Part shown: positions 41,722 to 49,662 of the stretch, in pieces
Layout: every line of letters begins with the position of its first letter
Position numbering within the stretch: the stretch's first letter is position 1
DNA from: Sphingopyxis flava
GTDB lineage: Bacteria > Pseudomonadota > Alphaproteobacteria > Sphingomonadales > Sphingomonadaceae
Assembly: GCF_900168005.1 (NCBI RefSeq)
Contig: NZ_FUYP01000001.1
Coordinates: forward strand, 124,001-188,000
Direction: 5' to 3'
DNA: 64,000 bases
Notes under the pieces: generated by a model
Databases searched by the model: none
What the model was told of the DNA's origin: nothing
The model's input: only the letters and a program-made list of their open reading frames with translations
Position numbers and translations under genes: made by a program

Positions 41722-42055
41722 ATGCAGAACATCGCCGAGTTCCACATTATCGGCCGCATCGGCAAGATCGACGCCGCCAGAGACGTCACCCACCTATCGG
41801 TCGCCACCAACTACAATCGCCGCGACGGCAACGAATGGAAGTCCGAACCCTACTGGAACCGCGTCACGCTGTTCGGCAAGGTCCGCAGCCGGACCGATAA
41901 GGCCGCGACGGCGACCTGGTGCGGATCACCGGACTGGTCCGCCAGACCAGCGATGAGTCCGAAGGCCCAACCACCTACAGCGTGGACATGATCGCGGCTT
42001 CGCGGTGCTCGCCAAGGCGAGCGGCAAGCCTGCTGACGAAGACGCCGGGGAGTGA
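41722..42055 (+). pseudogene. Single-stranded DNA-binding protein, frameshifted
   Basis: AGGAGAAGCACA and ATG at 41722 begin an SSB-like frame (IAEFHIIGRIGKIDAARDVT, then YWNRVTLFGKVRSRTDKA). Near 41905 the homology moves to another frame (GDLVRITGLVRQTSDES then YSVDMIAA) and near 41997 back to a third (FAVLAKASGKPADEDAGE), ending at TGA 42053. Two frameshifts leave it non-functional unless they are sequencing errors. SSB genes of this kind are common cargo of conjugative islands. Confidence 0.7.
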
Positions 42056-42089
42056 TCCCCGGCATGGCGGCGGCCCAAGGCCGCCGCCT

Positions 42090-42880
42090 TCAACCGACCA
42101 GCGACAAGACTTTCGCCCCACCCAGAGCTGCCTCACTGGCCTCATCGAGCACTTCGACGGCCTTCAGCTTGAACTCCGGCGCAAGGTGAGCGTAGCGAAG
42201 CGTCATCGTATAGTCGCTATGGCCAAGCAGTTCGCGGATGGTGTTGGGATCGACCCCGCCCATTGCCAGACGCGAGGCGAAATGGTGGCGCATATCGTGC
42301 CAGCGGAACTCGGTAATCTGTGCTTGCTTGAGCAGACGCCGCCATGACGAATTGGCGCGATCGAACCGCTCGCCGTGTTCGTTGACGAAGACAAGGCCCG
42401 ACGTGTCCTCGCTTTGCGCGCGCCAGTTGAGCAGGACCGATGTGGCTTCGCGGTTGAGCGGGATATGACGTGTCCGCCTCGACTTGGCGGTTGCGCTCGT
42501 CACCGTCAGGATGCGCCGGTCGAGATTGACGTTCGACCAGGTGAGATCGAACAGCTCGCCCCGGCGACACCCCGTGTTGATCGACAGCAGGATCAGCGGC
42601 TTGACGTGATCGGCGAACACGAAATCGCGCAGGCTGGGGAGTAGCACATAGCCTCGCTCGGCTCGCCAATGGTTGGCAGTGTCGCGTTCGGCGCGGCGGC
42701 GCTCTTCCCGGTCCTCGATTGCTTTGCGCAGCCGCGTTTCCTCGGCTTCGCTGAGATAGCGGACCTTGAGGCAGTCATCGACCCGCGCCTTCCTGACTTG
42801 GCGAGAGGGCTCGCGGGAAGAATGCCCCAGTCAACGGCGAGATTGAAGGAGGCCTTGATCGAAGCGATCTCCCGGTTGGA
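42090..42880 (-). pseudogene. Tyrosine recombinase (island integrase), frameshifted
   Basis: The C-terminal 185 residues (42090-42647) are a nearly complete catalytic domain: Arg in TGCRRGELFDL, His-x-x-Arg in WHDMRHHFAS, His in LLGHSDYTMT and the Tyr in LRYAHL. The upstream core-binding part (NREIASIKASFNLAVDWG) lies in a different frame, with the shift around 42770. The N-terminal arm domain is missing; it is replaced by an AbiE remnant. Integration function is presumably lost. Confidence 0.75.
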
Positions 42881-43107
42881 GGTCGCGTTCGCGGGTGAGT
42901 CGAGGTGGTTCCTCAAGCCAGGTCATCAACAGCATCGCGCCCTTCAGCACGAAGCGATTGGCATGCTGCGACTCGCCGAGACGATAGAGCAAGCGTTCGA
43001 GTACGAAAACGCACGAGCAGGATGTCGAACGCTTGTCCGCTCGATTGGGCGAGGTTCAGCAACCGTGCGCGAACGGATGCACCCGAGCTGTTTACCCGCT
43101 TAGCCAT
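42880..43107 (-). pseudogene. AbiEii-type nucleotidyltransferase toxin, N-terminal remnant
   Basis: ATG at 43107 begins SGASVRARLLNLAQSSGQAF and DILLVRF; after a one-base shift near 43005 it continues VLERLLYRLGESQHANRFVL then KGAMLLMTW and RLTRERDL, the start of AbiEii/DUF1814 toxins (YRL...FVLKGA). It breaks off at about 42880 where integrase sequence begins. The upstream frame ending RGRVWTVMRPYLEVLTANG overlaps its start by eight bases, as an AbiEi antitoxin tail would. Confidence 0.5.
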
Positions 43108-43397
43108 TGGCGGTTAGCACCTCGAGATAAGGGCGCATGACCGTCCAGACGCGACCGCGCCGAGGATAATCGGCAATCGCCGCAGGACGAGCTTTCTGTT
43201 GGGGCGAGAGTATCGACCGCGATCAGTCCCCAATCTAGCGCGTGATTGAACGCCGCCTTGATCGAGGCTATGTCCCTGTTGATGGTCTCAAAGCTCAGAC
43301 CGCGCTCGAGCGGCCTTTCACGCCAACGCTCCACATTCAGGCCGGTGATTTCGTCGAGCCGTATATCGATCAGGGAGTGACACGCCGCCGGGTCCAT
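43100..43397 (-). pseudogene. Second integrase fragment fused to a putative AbiEi tail
   Basis: From 43397 the frame reads DEITGLNVERWRERPLERGL then FETINRDIASIKAAFNHALD, a tyrosine recombinase core-binding domain similar to the fragment at 42.8 kb but not identical. After about 43210 this ends, and another frame reads ADYPRRGRVWTVMRPYLEVL to a stop at 43100. The catalytic domain is missing. It marks the right border of the island, 24 bases before ybaK. Confidence 0.5.
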
Positions 43398-43421
43398 TCC
43401 CGTTCAATTGGGAGACGGCGC

Positions 43422-43895
43422 ATGTCGCGGGCCACGCGGGCGACAAGGGCGCTCGACCAGGCGGGAATCGCCTTCACCATCCACAGCTATGATTATGATC
43501 CCTCGGCAGAGCGCGTCGGCCTGCAGGCATCCGAGGCGCTGGGCGAGGCGCCCGAGCGCGTCCTGAAAACCTTGATGCTGCGCGTGGACGGAAAGCCCGC
43601 CTGCGCGATTCTTGCCTCCGACCGCGAGGTGTCGATGAAAAAGTTTGCCGCCCTGCTCGGCGGCAAGTCGGCCGCGATGATGCCGGTCGCGGAAGCCGAG
43701 CGCGTCTCGGGTTACAAGGTGGGCGGCGTCAGCCCCTTTGGTCAGATGCGCCGGGTGCCTGCCGTCATCGACGAGGCCGCGCTCGCCCACTCGAAGGTCT
43801 ATCTCAATGGCGGGCAGCGCGGGCTGCAGGTGCGGCTCGCCCCAGGCGATGCGGCAAGGTTGCTCAAGGCCGTGATCGCGCCGATCGCCGCCTAG
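43422..43895 (+). CDS. ybaK: Cys-tRNA(Pro)/Cys-tRNA(Cys) deacylase YbaK/EbsC
   Basis: The 157-residue protein has the YbaK pattern: ATRALDQAGIAFTIHSYDYD, the substrate lysine in VLKTLMLRVDG, VSMKKFAALLGGKSAAMM and GGVSPFGQMRRVPAVIDE. It hydrolyses Cys-tRNA(Pro) mischarged by prolyl-tRNA synthetase. GGGAGACGGCGC precedes the ATG. Its stop overlaps the convergent sugar permease stop. A tRNA-Pro gene lies at the far side of the neighbouring island, probably by chance. Confidence 0.93.
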   Translation: MSRATRATRALDQAGIAFTIHSYDYDPSAERVGLQASEALGEAPERVLKTLMLRVDGKPACAILASDREVSMKKFAALLGGKSAAMMPVAEAERVSGYKVGGVSPFGQMRRVPAVIDEAALAHSKVYLNGGQRGLQVRLAPGDAARLLKAVIAPIAA

Positions 43896-45331
43896 GCGGC
43901 GGGTGAATCGGCAGCAGGCCGCCGGGCGTAGATGCCATAGGCCGCGATGACCGCGTAGCAAAGCGCTGGCAGCGTCAGGGCGAGCGCGAGATTGCCGCCT
44001 GCGGCATCGGCAAGCGCACCGGTGGCGACAGGCACGACCGCGCCGCCAAAAATCGCGACGTTGATGATACCCGACCCGTCCGCTGCACGATTGCCAAGTC
44101 GCTCGCTGGCGAGGCTGAAGATCGTCGGGAACATGATCGAGTTCATCAGCCCGGTCGCGAGCAGCGAATAGGCCGCGAGCCCCCCGCTGCTGTTCGCCGA
44201 AATCAGGATGAGAATGATGGCGCCCACCGCGTTGAAGGCGAGCAGCTTGCCGGGACTGATACCGAGATACATCAGGAGAGAGCCCGCGAAGCGGCCGAGC
44301 ATGGCGCCGCCCCAATAGAAGAACACCATCCACCCGATGACTGCTTCAGGCTGTCCGAGCACGCGGTCCTGCGCCAGATAATTGATGATCAGCGACCCGA
44401 TCGCGACTTCGGCGCCGACATAGAGAAAGATGCATAGCGCGCCGAAGCCAAAGCGTCGCCGCCTGAGAAGATCATTGCCGTAAAGCCAGACGACCGGCGC
44501 GAGCAGGATGAGCAGCAAGCCGATAGCCGCATTGACGCCAGTCGCAACGAGGGCGCCGCCGACGATCAGCGCGAGGCCCGCAAGATAGCGTGGCAGGCGG
44601 ACGAGTTCGCCGCCCGACATGCTCGCCGCATCATGCGGCAGGCGGTTGCGGAACATCCACACCGCGGCCGCGACAACCGCGAGCGCGACCGCAATGCCGA
44701 GATAGCCGTTGACGATCGCCTGGCTTTCAGCGGTCCTGTAGGCGGCGAGCGCGGGGCCCGAGAGATCTTCGGCTTTAAGATCGACGATGCTGCCGAGGAT
44801 AAGACCCGCTCCCACCAGCGGAAACAGCGTCGTCCCGAGCGAATTGAATGCCTGCGCAAAAGTGAGGCGGCTGTGGGCGGTATCAGGCTTGCCGAGAAGC
44901 GAAATCAGGGGGTTAGAGACGACCTGCACGATCACGACCCCGCTCGCCAGCACGAACAGGGCGAGCAGAAAGAGTTCGTAGATCGCGTTTTGCGATGCAG
45001 GGATGAAGAGCAGGCAGCCGACGAGCATCGCCAGAAGGCCCACGACGGCGCCGCGCATATAGCCGATCTTCTTGACGAGCTTTGCCCCTGGGATGCCGAT
45101 CACCAGATAGGCGGTGAAGAAGCAGAACTGCACGAGCATCGCCTGCGTGTAGTTGAGCGTGAACAATTCCTTGAGCTTCGGAATGATCACGTCGTTGAGT
45201 GACGTGATGCCGCCGAAGATGAAGAAGAGGCCCATCACGAACAGGCGCAGTTCGGGCGCGTCGACATGGGCGCTGGCGTCCGAGCCGAGGCGCGGGTCGG
45301 TGCTGCTGGCGGTATCGGGCGCTAGGGCCAT
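43892..45331 (-). CDS. FHS-family sugar MFS transporter (glucose/galactose or fucose type)
   Basis: The 479-residue permease has twelve hydrophobic segments and the FHS signatures FIFGGITSLNDVIIPKLKEL, QVVSNPLISLLGKPDTAHSR and LTFAQAFNSLGTTLFP. These proton symporters carry glucose, galactose or fucose across the inner membrane. The central loop after helix six is longer than average. No sugar catabolic genes lie next to it, so the substrate is open. Confidence 0.9.
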   Translation of the reverse strand: MALAPDTASSTDPRLGSDASAHVDAPELRLFVMGLFFIFGGITSLNDVIIPKLKELFTLNYTQAMLVQFCFFTAYLVIGIPGAKLVKKIGYMRGAVVGLLAMLVGCLLFIPASQNAIYELFLLALFVLASGVVIVQVVSNPLISLLGKPDTAHSRLTFAQAFNSLGTTLFPLVGAGLILGSIVDLKAEDLSGPALAAYRTAESQAIVNGYLGIAVALAVVAAAVWMFRNRLPHDAASMSGGELVRLPRYLAGLALIVGGALVATGVNAAIGLLLILLAPVVWLYGNDLLRRRRFGFGALCIFLYVGAEVAIGSLIINYLAQDRVLGQPEAVIGWMVFFYWGGAMLGRFAGSLLMYLGISPGKLLAFNAVGAIILILISANSSGGLAAYSLLATGLMNSIMFPTIFSLASERLGNRAADGSGIINVAIFGGAVVPVATGALADAAGGNLALALTLPALCYAVIAAYGIYARRPAADSPAA

Positions 45332-45470
45332 GATCGTCTCCCGGGAATTATCGCAACCGGCGCTTCGGCGCTCCTTATGGCGCGAAAGACTAGCTGCGCC
45401 CTGCGCCGCTGACCATCCGCAAATTTTCGCGCATAGCTATGCAGAAAAGCCGATGCGGGTGCCCGCAGGC

Positions 45471-46448
45471 TTAGGGCCGCAAGATCAGCTTCCCCACCGC
45501 CTCGCGCCGCTCGATCATCGCAAAGGCGTCGCGCCACTGCGCAAGGTCGAGCACGGCATGAACATGCGGGCGGATGCGTCCTTCGGCGGCGAGCGCGTCG
45601 ATCGCCGCGAGATTCTGGACCCCGCGCTCGGGAAAGCGGCGCCCATATTCGCCCGCGCGCACGCCGACAACCGAAAAGCCTTTGATCAGCGGCATGTTCA
45701 CCGAAATCTCGGGGATCCGGCCCGAGGCAAAGCCCACAACAAGCAGCCGCCCGTCAAAGGCAATGCAGCGCGTCGATTCGTCGAAGACGTCCCCGCCAAC
45801 GGGGTCGAAGATGAGGTCGGCGCCCTTTCCGCCCGTGAGCGCCTTTACCGTCGCGCGAAAACCGGGCCGGGCCTCGATCACGGCGTCAGGGCTGTAGAGG
45901 CCAGCGATCGCCTCGCGCTTGGAGGAAGTGCTCGCGGCAGCGATCACGCGCGCGCCGAGCGCCTTCGCCAGATCGACTGCCGCGAGCCCGACGCCGCCCG
46001 CAGCGCCGTGCACAAGCACCCAGTCGCCCGCCGCGACGCGCCCGCAGCGCACGAGGCCGACATAGGCGGTGAGATAGGCGACGCCATAAGCGGCAGCTTC
46101 TTCCATAGGCATCGCCGAAGGCTTGGGACGGAGCGCATTTGCGGGGACGACGCAATATTCGGCCATCGCGCCGAGGCGATTCGCGCCGACCACCGCATCA
46201 CCCCTCGCCCAGCCCTGAACATCGGCGCCCAAAGCATCGATCTCGCCCGCAAATTCAAGCCCCGGCACGAAAGGGAGTTCGGGCCTGAGCTGATAGGCTC
46301 CGCGGGTCATCAGCAAATCGGGAAAATTTACGCCCGCTGCGCAAACCCGCACACGCACTTCGCCGGGCCCGGGTTCGGGCACGGGCCGATCGACAAGCCG
46401 GCAGCCGCCATGGTCGGGCGCCAATTCGCTCACCTCCAATGCCCGCAT
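45471..46448 (-). CDS. NADPH:quinone oxidoreductase-type MDR protein
   Basis: The 325-residue medium-chain reductase has AAGVNFPDLLMTRGAYQLRP, PFVPGLEFAGEIDALG, the cofactor motif VHGAAGGVGLAAVDLAKALG and DPVGGDVFDESTRCIAFDG. Zinc ligands are absent, as in quinone oxidoreductases. It reduces quinones or enones with NADPH. ATG 46448 follows GGGG. It is divergent from the endolysin gene across 72 bases. Confidence 0.9.
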   Translation of the reverse strand: MRALEVSELAPDHGGCRLVDRPVPEPGPGEVRVRVCAAGVNFPDLLMTRGAYQLRPELPFVPGLEFAGEIDALGADVQGWARGDAVVGANRLGAMAEYCVVPANALRPKPSAMPMEEAAAYGVAYLTAYVGLVRCGRVAAGDWVLVHGAAGGVGLAAVDLAKALGARVIAAASTSSKREAIAGLYSPDAVIEARPGFRATVKALTGGKGADLIFDPVGGDVFDESTRCIAFDGRLLVVGFASGRIPEISVNMPLIKGFSVVGVRAGEYGRRFPERGVQNLAAIDALAAEGRIRPHVHAVLDLAQWRDAFAMIERREAVGKLILRP

Positions 46449-46477
46449 CAAAAAACCCCTTTCCTACATTGTACCCA

Positions 46478-46509
46478 TATGGTTCTTTCGATGAGAATGT
46501 CGAACCATA
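46478..46509. promoter_or_regulatory. 8-bp inverted repeat at the endolysin ribosome binding site
   Basis: TATGGTTC (46478-46485) and GAACCATA (46502-46509) are perfect inverted arms 16 bases apart. The right arm ends at the AGGAG that precedes the GTG start at 46521. It may be an operator or an mRNA hairpin limiting translation. Confidence 0.45.
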
Positions 46510-46520
46510 GGAGTAAATTC

Positions 46521-47090
46521 GTGCCACGATGCAAGCCGCCTCGCGTCGATCTCGTCGCCCTTGTGGAGGCTCTCATCGACCGCGAAGGACATTATGTAAA
46601 CCACCCGGCTCACCGCGGCGGGGCGACCTGCTGGGGCATCGCCGAGGCCGTCGCCCGCGCGGCAGGCTATACCGGAGAGATGCGCGACCTGCCGCGCGAG
46701 ACCGCTGCGTCCATCTATCGCGACGTCTACTGGCAAAGCCCCGGCTTCGACCGGGTCGCGCTGCGCGCGCCCCTCGTCGCTGCCGAGCTTTTCGATATCG
46801 CCGCTCACATGGGCACCGCGGTTGCCGCCAGCCTCCTCCAGCGCTCGCTCAATGCGCTCAATTGCGGCGCGCGCGATTATCCCGACATCGCGGTCGACTG
46901 CATGATCGGGCCGCGCAGCCTCTTTGCGCTCGACGGCTTGTTGGGGAGACGCGGCGCCGCGGGCGAGACCGTTTTGCTACGCGCGATCGACGCGTTGAAA
47001 GGCGAACGCTACATCGCGTTTGCGGAGCGCCGCCCGAGCCAGGAAATCTTTCTCTACGGGTGGCTCGCGAACCACCTTGCGCGTGGCTGA
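46521..47090 (+). CDS. GH108-type endolysin (N-acetylmuramidase), GTA/phage lysis module
   Basis: The 189-residue protein has the GH108 start LVEALIDREGHYVNHPAHRG then GATCWGI, where the glutamate of DREG is the expected catalytic acid, and the C-terminal peptidoglycan-binding part with AAHMGTAVAASLLQRSLNAL. It cuts the glycan strands of peptidoglycan. No signal peptide is seen, so release depends on a holin, which is the next gene. GTG 46521 has AGGAG seven bases before. The pair resembles the lysis genes of alphaproteobacterial gene transfer agents. Confidence 0.88.
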   Translation: MPRCKPPRVDLVALVEALIDREGHYVNHPAHRGGATCWGIAEAVARAAGYTGEMRDLPRETAASIYRDVYWQSPGFDRVALRAPLVAAELFDIAAHMGTAVAASLLQRSLNALNCGARDYPDIAVDCMIGPRSLFALDGLLGRRGAAGETVLLRAIDALKGERYIAFAERRPSQEIFLYGWLANHLARG

Positions 47091-47143
47091 TGGCGCACGC
47101 GCCCCGGCCCCAAAGGACAATATTTCAAGACAAGGACATCCCG

Positions 47144-47557
47144 ATGAGCAGCATCGACGGCCTGATCGGCCCCGTCGCCAGGATTATCGACAAGATCATC
47201 CTCGACCCGGAGTCGCGCGACCGCGCCAAGCTTGAGCTTCTGAAGCTGGAAGACAGCCTCGAAATGGATGCGATCCGCACGCGCATGTCCGCGCTCCTCG
47301 TCGAAGTCAGCAGCTCCGACCCCTGGACGAGCCGCGCCCGGCCGAGCTTCCTCTACGTCATGTATATCCTTCTGCTCTGGTCCATCCCTATGGGGCTGAT
47401 CACCGCCGTCAGCCCTGACACGGCCAGGGTGATCGCCGAAGGGATGAACGCCTATCTCGCTGGCCTTCCCGAACCGCTCTACGCGCTCTTCGCAACAGGC
47501 TATCTCGGCTACACCGCGGCGCGCGCGTGGGGAAAGGCGAAGGGTAGCGAGGCTTGA
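47144..47557 (+). CDS. GTA-type holin (3TM family)
   Basis: The 137-residue protein starts IDGLIGPVARIIDKIILDPE, then an amphipathic charged helix (RAKLELLKLEDSLEMDAIRT), then VEVSSSDPWTSRARPSFLYV and two to three membrane segments (MYILLLWSIPMGLITAV, LYALFATGYLGYTAARAWG). This order is that of the GTA holin family, which opens the inner membrane to let the endolysin out. It follows the endolysin by 53 bases. A hairpin GCGAGGC/GCCTCGC overlaps its stop codon. Confidence 0.85.
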   Translation: MSSIDGLIGPVARIIDKIILDPESRDRAKLELLKLEDSLEMDAIRTRMSALLVEVSSSDPWTSRARPSFLYVMYILLLWSIPMGLITAVSPDTARVIAEGMNAYLAGLPEPLYALFATGYLGYTAARAWGKAKGSEA

Positions 47558-47622
47558 AAGCCTCGCCCAGGCAAAGCGCAGCCCCAAAAAAAGATGCGAG
47601 GCGCGGGGGCGCCCTTGAGGCC

Positions 47623-48486
47623 TCACGCGCCCGCCAGAAGCCACTCGGCAAAGGTCCGCTCGGCGGCGCGCTCGGCGCGCGCCAGCGGGCGCGTCAGCCA
47701 ATAGGTTCCGACGTCAACCTCGCAAGCGAAGGGCTGGACCAGCCGCCCGTCGGCAAGTTCAGCCTCGAACATCGCGGCCGGTGCGAGCGCGACGCCCTCG
47801 CCCAGAAGCGCCGCCTGGATCATGATGATCGACGTATCGAACTGCGCCCCTCGCGCCGCGACCGCCGCTGCGCCTGCGGCAGCAAACCACGCCGGCCAGT
47901 CCTGCGCGCGGTAGGAGCGCAGCAGCGGCCAGCGCGCGAGGTCGCAAGGGTGGTGAAGCGTGTCCGCAATCGCGGGGATGCAGAGCGGCGTCATCGGCGC
48001 GTCCATCACGCGAAGCGCATCGACGCTGCGCCACGCGCCGTCGCCGAAGCGGATCGAGAGGTCAAGGCTGTCGGTCGAGGGTTCAGGCTTGTTGTTGTTG
48101 GTGAGCAGCCGCAGCTCGATATGAGGAAAGCGGCGGCGGAAATCGGGAAGTCGCCTGACCAGATGACCCGCAGCAAAGGTCCCGACGACCCCCACGGTCA
48201 GCACCTCGCGCGGCCCTCCGCCGCGCACGAGGTCGATCCCCTGCTCGATGCGCGCAAGCGCGTCAGCGACGGTCGGCGCGAGCCATTGCCCCTCGTCGGT
48301 CAGCAGCAGCCCGCGCGAGGTGCGATGGAAGAGGCTCTTGCCCAGCCAGGCCTCGAGCGCCTTGATCTGGTGGCTCACCGCCGCCTGGGTGACGAACAAC
48401 TCCTTCGCCGCCTCGGTAAAGCTGCCCTGCCGCGCCGCCGCATCGAACGCGCGCAGCAGATTAAGCGAGATTTCGGTAATCGCCAT
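47623..48486 (-). CDS. LysR-family regulator, AmpR/GcvA-like
   Basis: The 287-residue protein has an N-terminal helix-turn-helix (LLRAFDAAARQGSFTEAAKE then LFVTQAAVSHQIKALEAWLG) identical in layout to AmpR and GcvA, and a C-terminal effector domain with LTVGVVGTFAAGHLVRRLPD. It is divergent from a class A beta-lactamase gene, the same arrangement as ampR with inducible beta-lactamases. A T-N11-A palindrome lies between the two genes. Confidence 0.9.
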   Translation of the reverse strand: MAITEISLNLLRAFDAAARQGSFTEAAKELFVTQAAVSHQIKALEAWLGKSLFHRTSRGLLLTDEGQWLAPTVADALARIEQGIDLVRGGGPREVLTVGVVGTFAAGHLVRRLPDFRRRFPHIELRLLTNNNKPEPSTDSLDLSIRFGDGAWRSVDALRVMDAPMTPLCIPAIADTLHHPCDLARWPLLRSYRAQDWPAWFAAAGAAAVAARGAQFDTSIIMIQAALLGEGVALAPAAMFEAELADGRLVQPFACEVDVGTYWLTRPLARAERAAERTFAEWLLAGA

Positions 48487-48496
48487 GTTGCCTGCC

Positions 48497-48509
48497 TTAG
48501 AAAATCTAA
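48497..48509. promoter_or_regulatory. LysR-type T-N11-A palindrome
   Basis: TTAGAAAATCTAA is a perfect 13-base inverted repeat of the T-N11-A form bound by LysR proteins. It lies 11 bases before the regulator start codon and 86 bases before the beta-lactamase start, the position expected for the AmpR operator. Confidence 0.65.
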
Positions 48510-48594
48510 TGCCACTTCTGACCTATCCTCGCTTGGACGCAAGGCAGAAGCTGCCCAATATTTCCAGGCCACCCCGATCATGAGGAATCTCGCT

Positions 48595-49545
48595 ATGACG
48601 ATCGCATTGCTGTCACGCCGCCGCCTGCTTTCCCTCGCCCCTGCAGCAGGCCTTGCCGGGCTGGCTTTCGCTGCAGGCTGCACGCCAGAAGATCGCAAGG
48701 CTCCCGCCAGCCCGCCGGAGACGCCGGATCCCATTGCAGGGAGGCTTGCAGCGCTCGAACGCCAGGCGGGAGGACGGCTCGGCGCCCTGTTCCTCGATGC
48801 GGCGAGCGGACGGGTGACGGGACACCGGGCCGACGAGCGCTTCGCGCTCTGCTCGACCGTCAAATGGCCACTGGCAGCCGTGATTCTGAAGGCCGTCGAT
48901 GCGGGGACAGTGTCGCTCGAGCAGCCCATTCGCTTTGGCAAATCCGACCTTCTCTCCAACTCGCCCCGAACCAGAGACAATCTCGCCAAGGGCAGCATGA
49001 GCGTTGCCGAGCTGCTCGAGGCGACCATCACCGTCAGCGATAATGCCGCCGCCAATCTGCTGCTGCCCCTCGTCGGCGGGCCCGAGGCGGTGACGCGTCA
49101 GTTTCGTGCCTGGGGCGACCCTGTGACGCGTCTCGATCGCGCTGAGCCAATGCTCAACCTTGTCGGCGAGGGCGAGGTGCGCGACACGACGACACCCGCC
49201 GCGATGGCCGCGCTGCTGCGCACCATTCTTCTTGGCGATGTGCTCAGCCATGCCTCGCGCAAGCGGCTGACCGACTGGGGCACGGCAACCACCACCGGCC
49301 CGAAGCGACTGCGCGCCGGTCTGCCCGCGTCCTGGCGGCTCGGTCACAAGACCGGCACCGCGATGGCGCCAGGCATGATGAACAAATATAATGACATCGC
49401 CATCGCCTTTCCTCCGGAAGGCGCACCGCTGCTTATCGCGGTCTATTATGAAGGACCTGTGGCCATCGGGACCATAAGGAGCGAGGACGAAGCCGTTCTC
49501 GCGGCGGCCGGGAAGCTGGCAGCGGAATGGGCGCGCGGAACCTAA
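48595..49545 (+). CDS. bla: Class A beta-lactamase, likely Tat-exported lipoprotein
   Basis: The 316-residue protein has the active-site set of class A enzymes: STVK (Ser87 and Lys), SDN in TVSDNAAANLLL, the omega-loop glutamate in RAEPMLN (ExxLN) and KTG in GHKTGTA. The N-terminus MTIALLSRRRLLSLAP carries a twin-arginine motif and LAFAAGC is a lipobox with Cys29, so folded export and membrane anchoring are likely. ATG 48595 has GAGGA about nine bases before. The divergent LysR gene suggests induction by cell-wall stress. Confidence 0.92.
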   Translation: MTIALLSRRRLLSLAPAAGLAGLAFAAGCTPEDRKAPASPPETPDPIAGRLAALERQAGGRLGALFLDAASGRVTGHRADERFALCSTVKWPLAAVILKAVDAGTVSLEQPIRFGKSDLLSNSPRTRDNLAKGSMSVAELLEATITVSDNAAANLLLPLVGGPEAVTRQFRAWGDPVTRLDRAEPMLNLVGEGEVRDTTTPAAMAALLRTILLGDVLSHASRKRLTDWGTATTTGPKRLRAGLPASWRLGHKTGTAMAPGMMNKYNDIAIAFPPEGAPLLIAVYYEGPVAIGTIRSEDEAVLAAAGKLAAEWARGT

Positions 49546-49662
49546 TTCTTGGCCGGGTTCCAAGGGCAGCGGCGCCTCGAGAGCGCGGCAAGGCGGCGCT
49601 CACACAAGCCGGCAAGGTAGCAAGCAGGTGCCGGGCAGCCTCAACAGGGACCAGGGCGAGGG

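Noticed and set aside
38150-43421. Duplicated tRNA-Pro 3' end as an attachment-site repeat
   Set aside because: I searched for the T-arm and acceptor end near the right border of the island and found no second copy.
45153-46520. Long open frame on the plus strand ahead of the endolysin
   Set aside because: It runs antisense to the quinone oxidoreductase and the sugar permease 5' end and has no family motif; only the part from GTG 46521 encodes a recognisable protein.
47554-48594. Long open frame continuous with the beta-lactamase
   Set aside because: It is antisense to the LysR gene. The signal peptide, ribosome site and family similarity begin at 48595.
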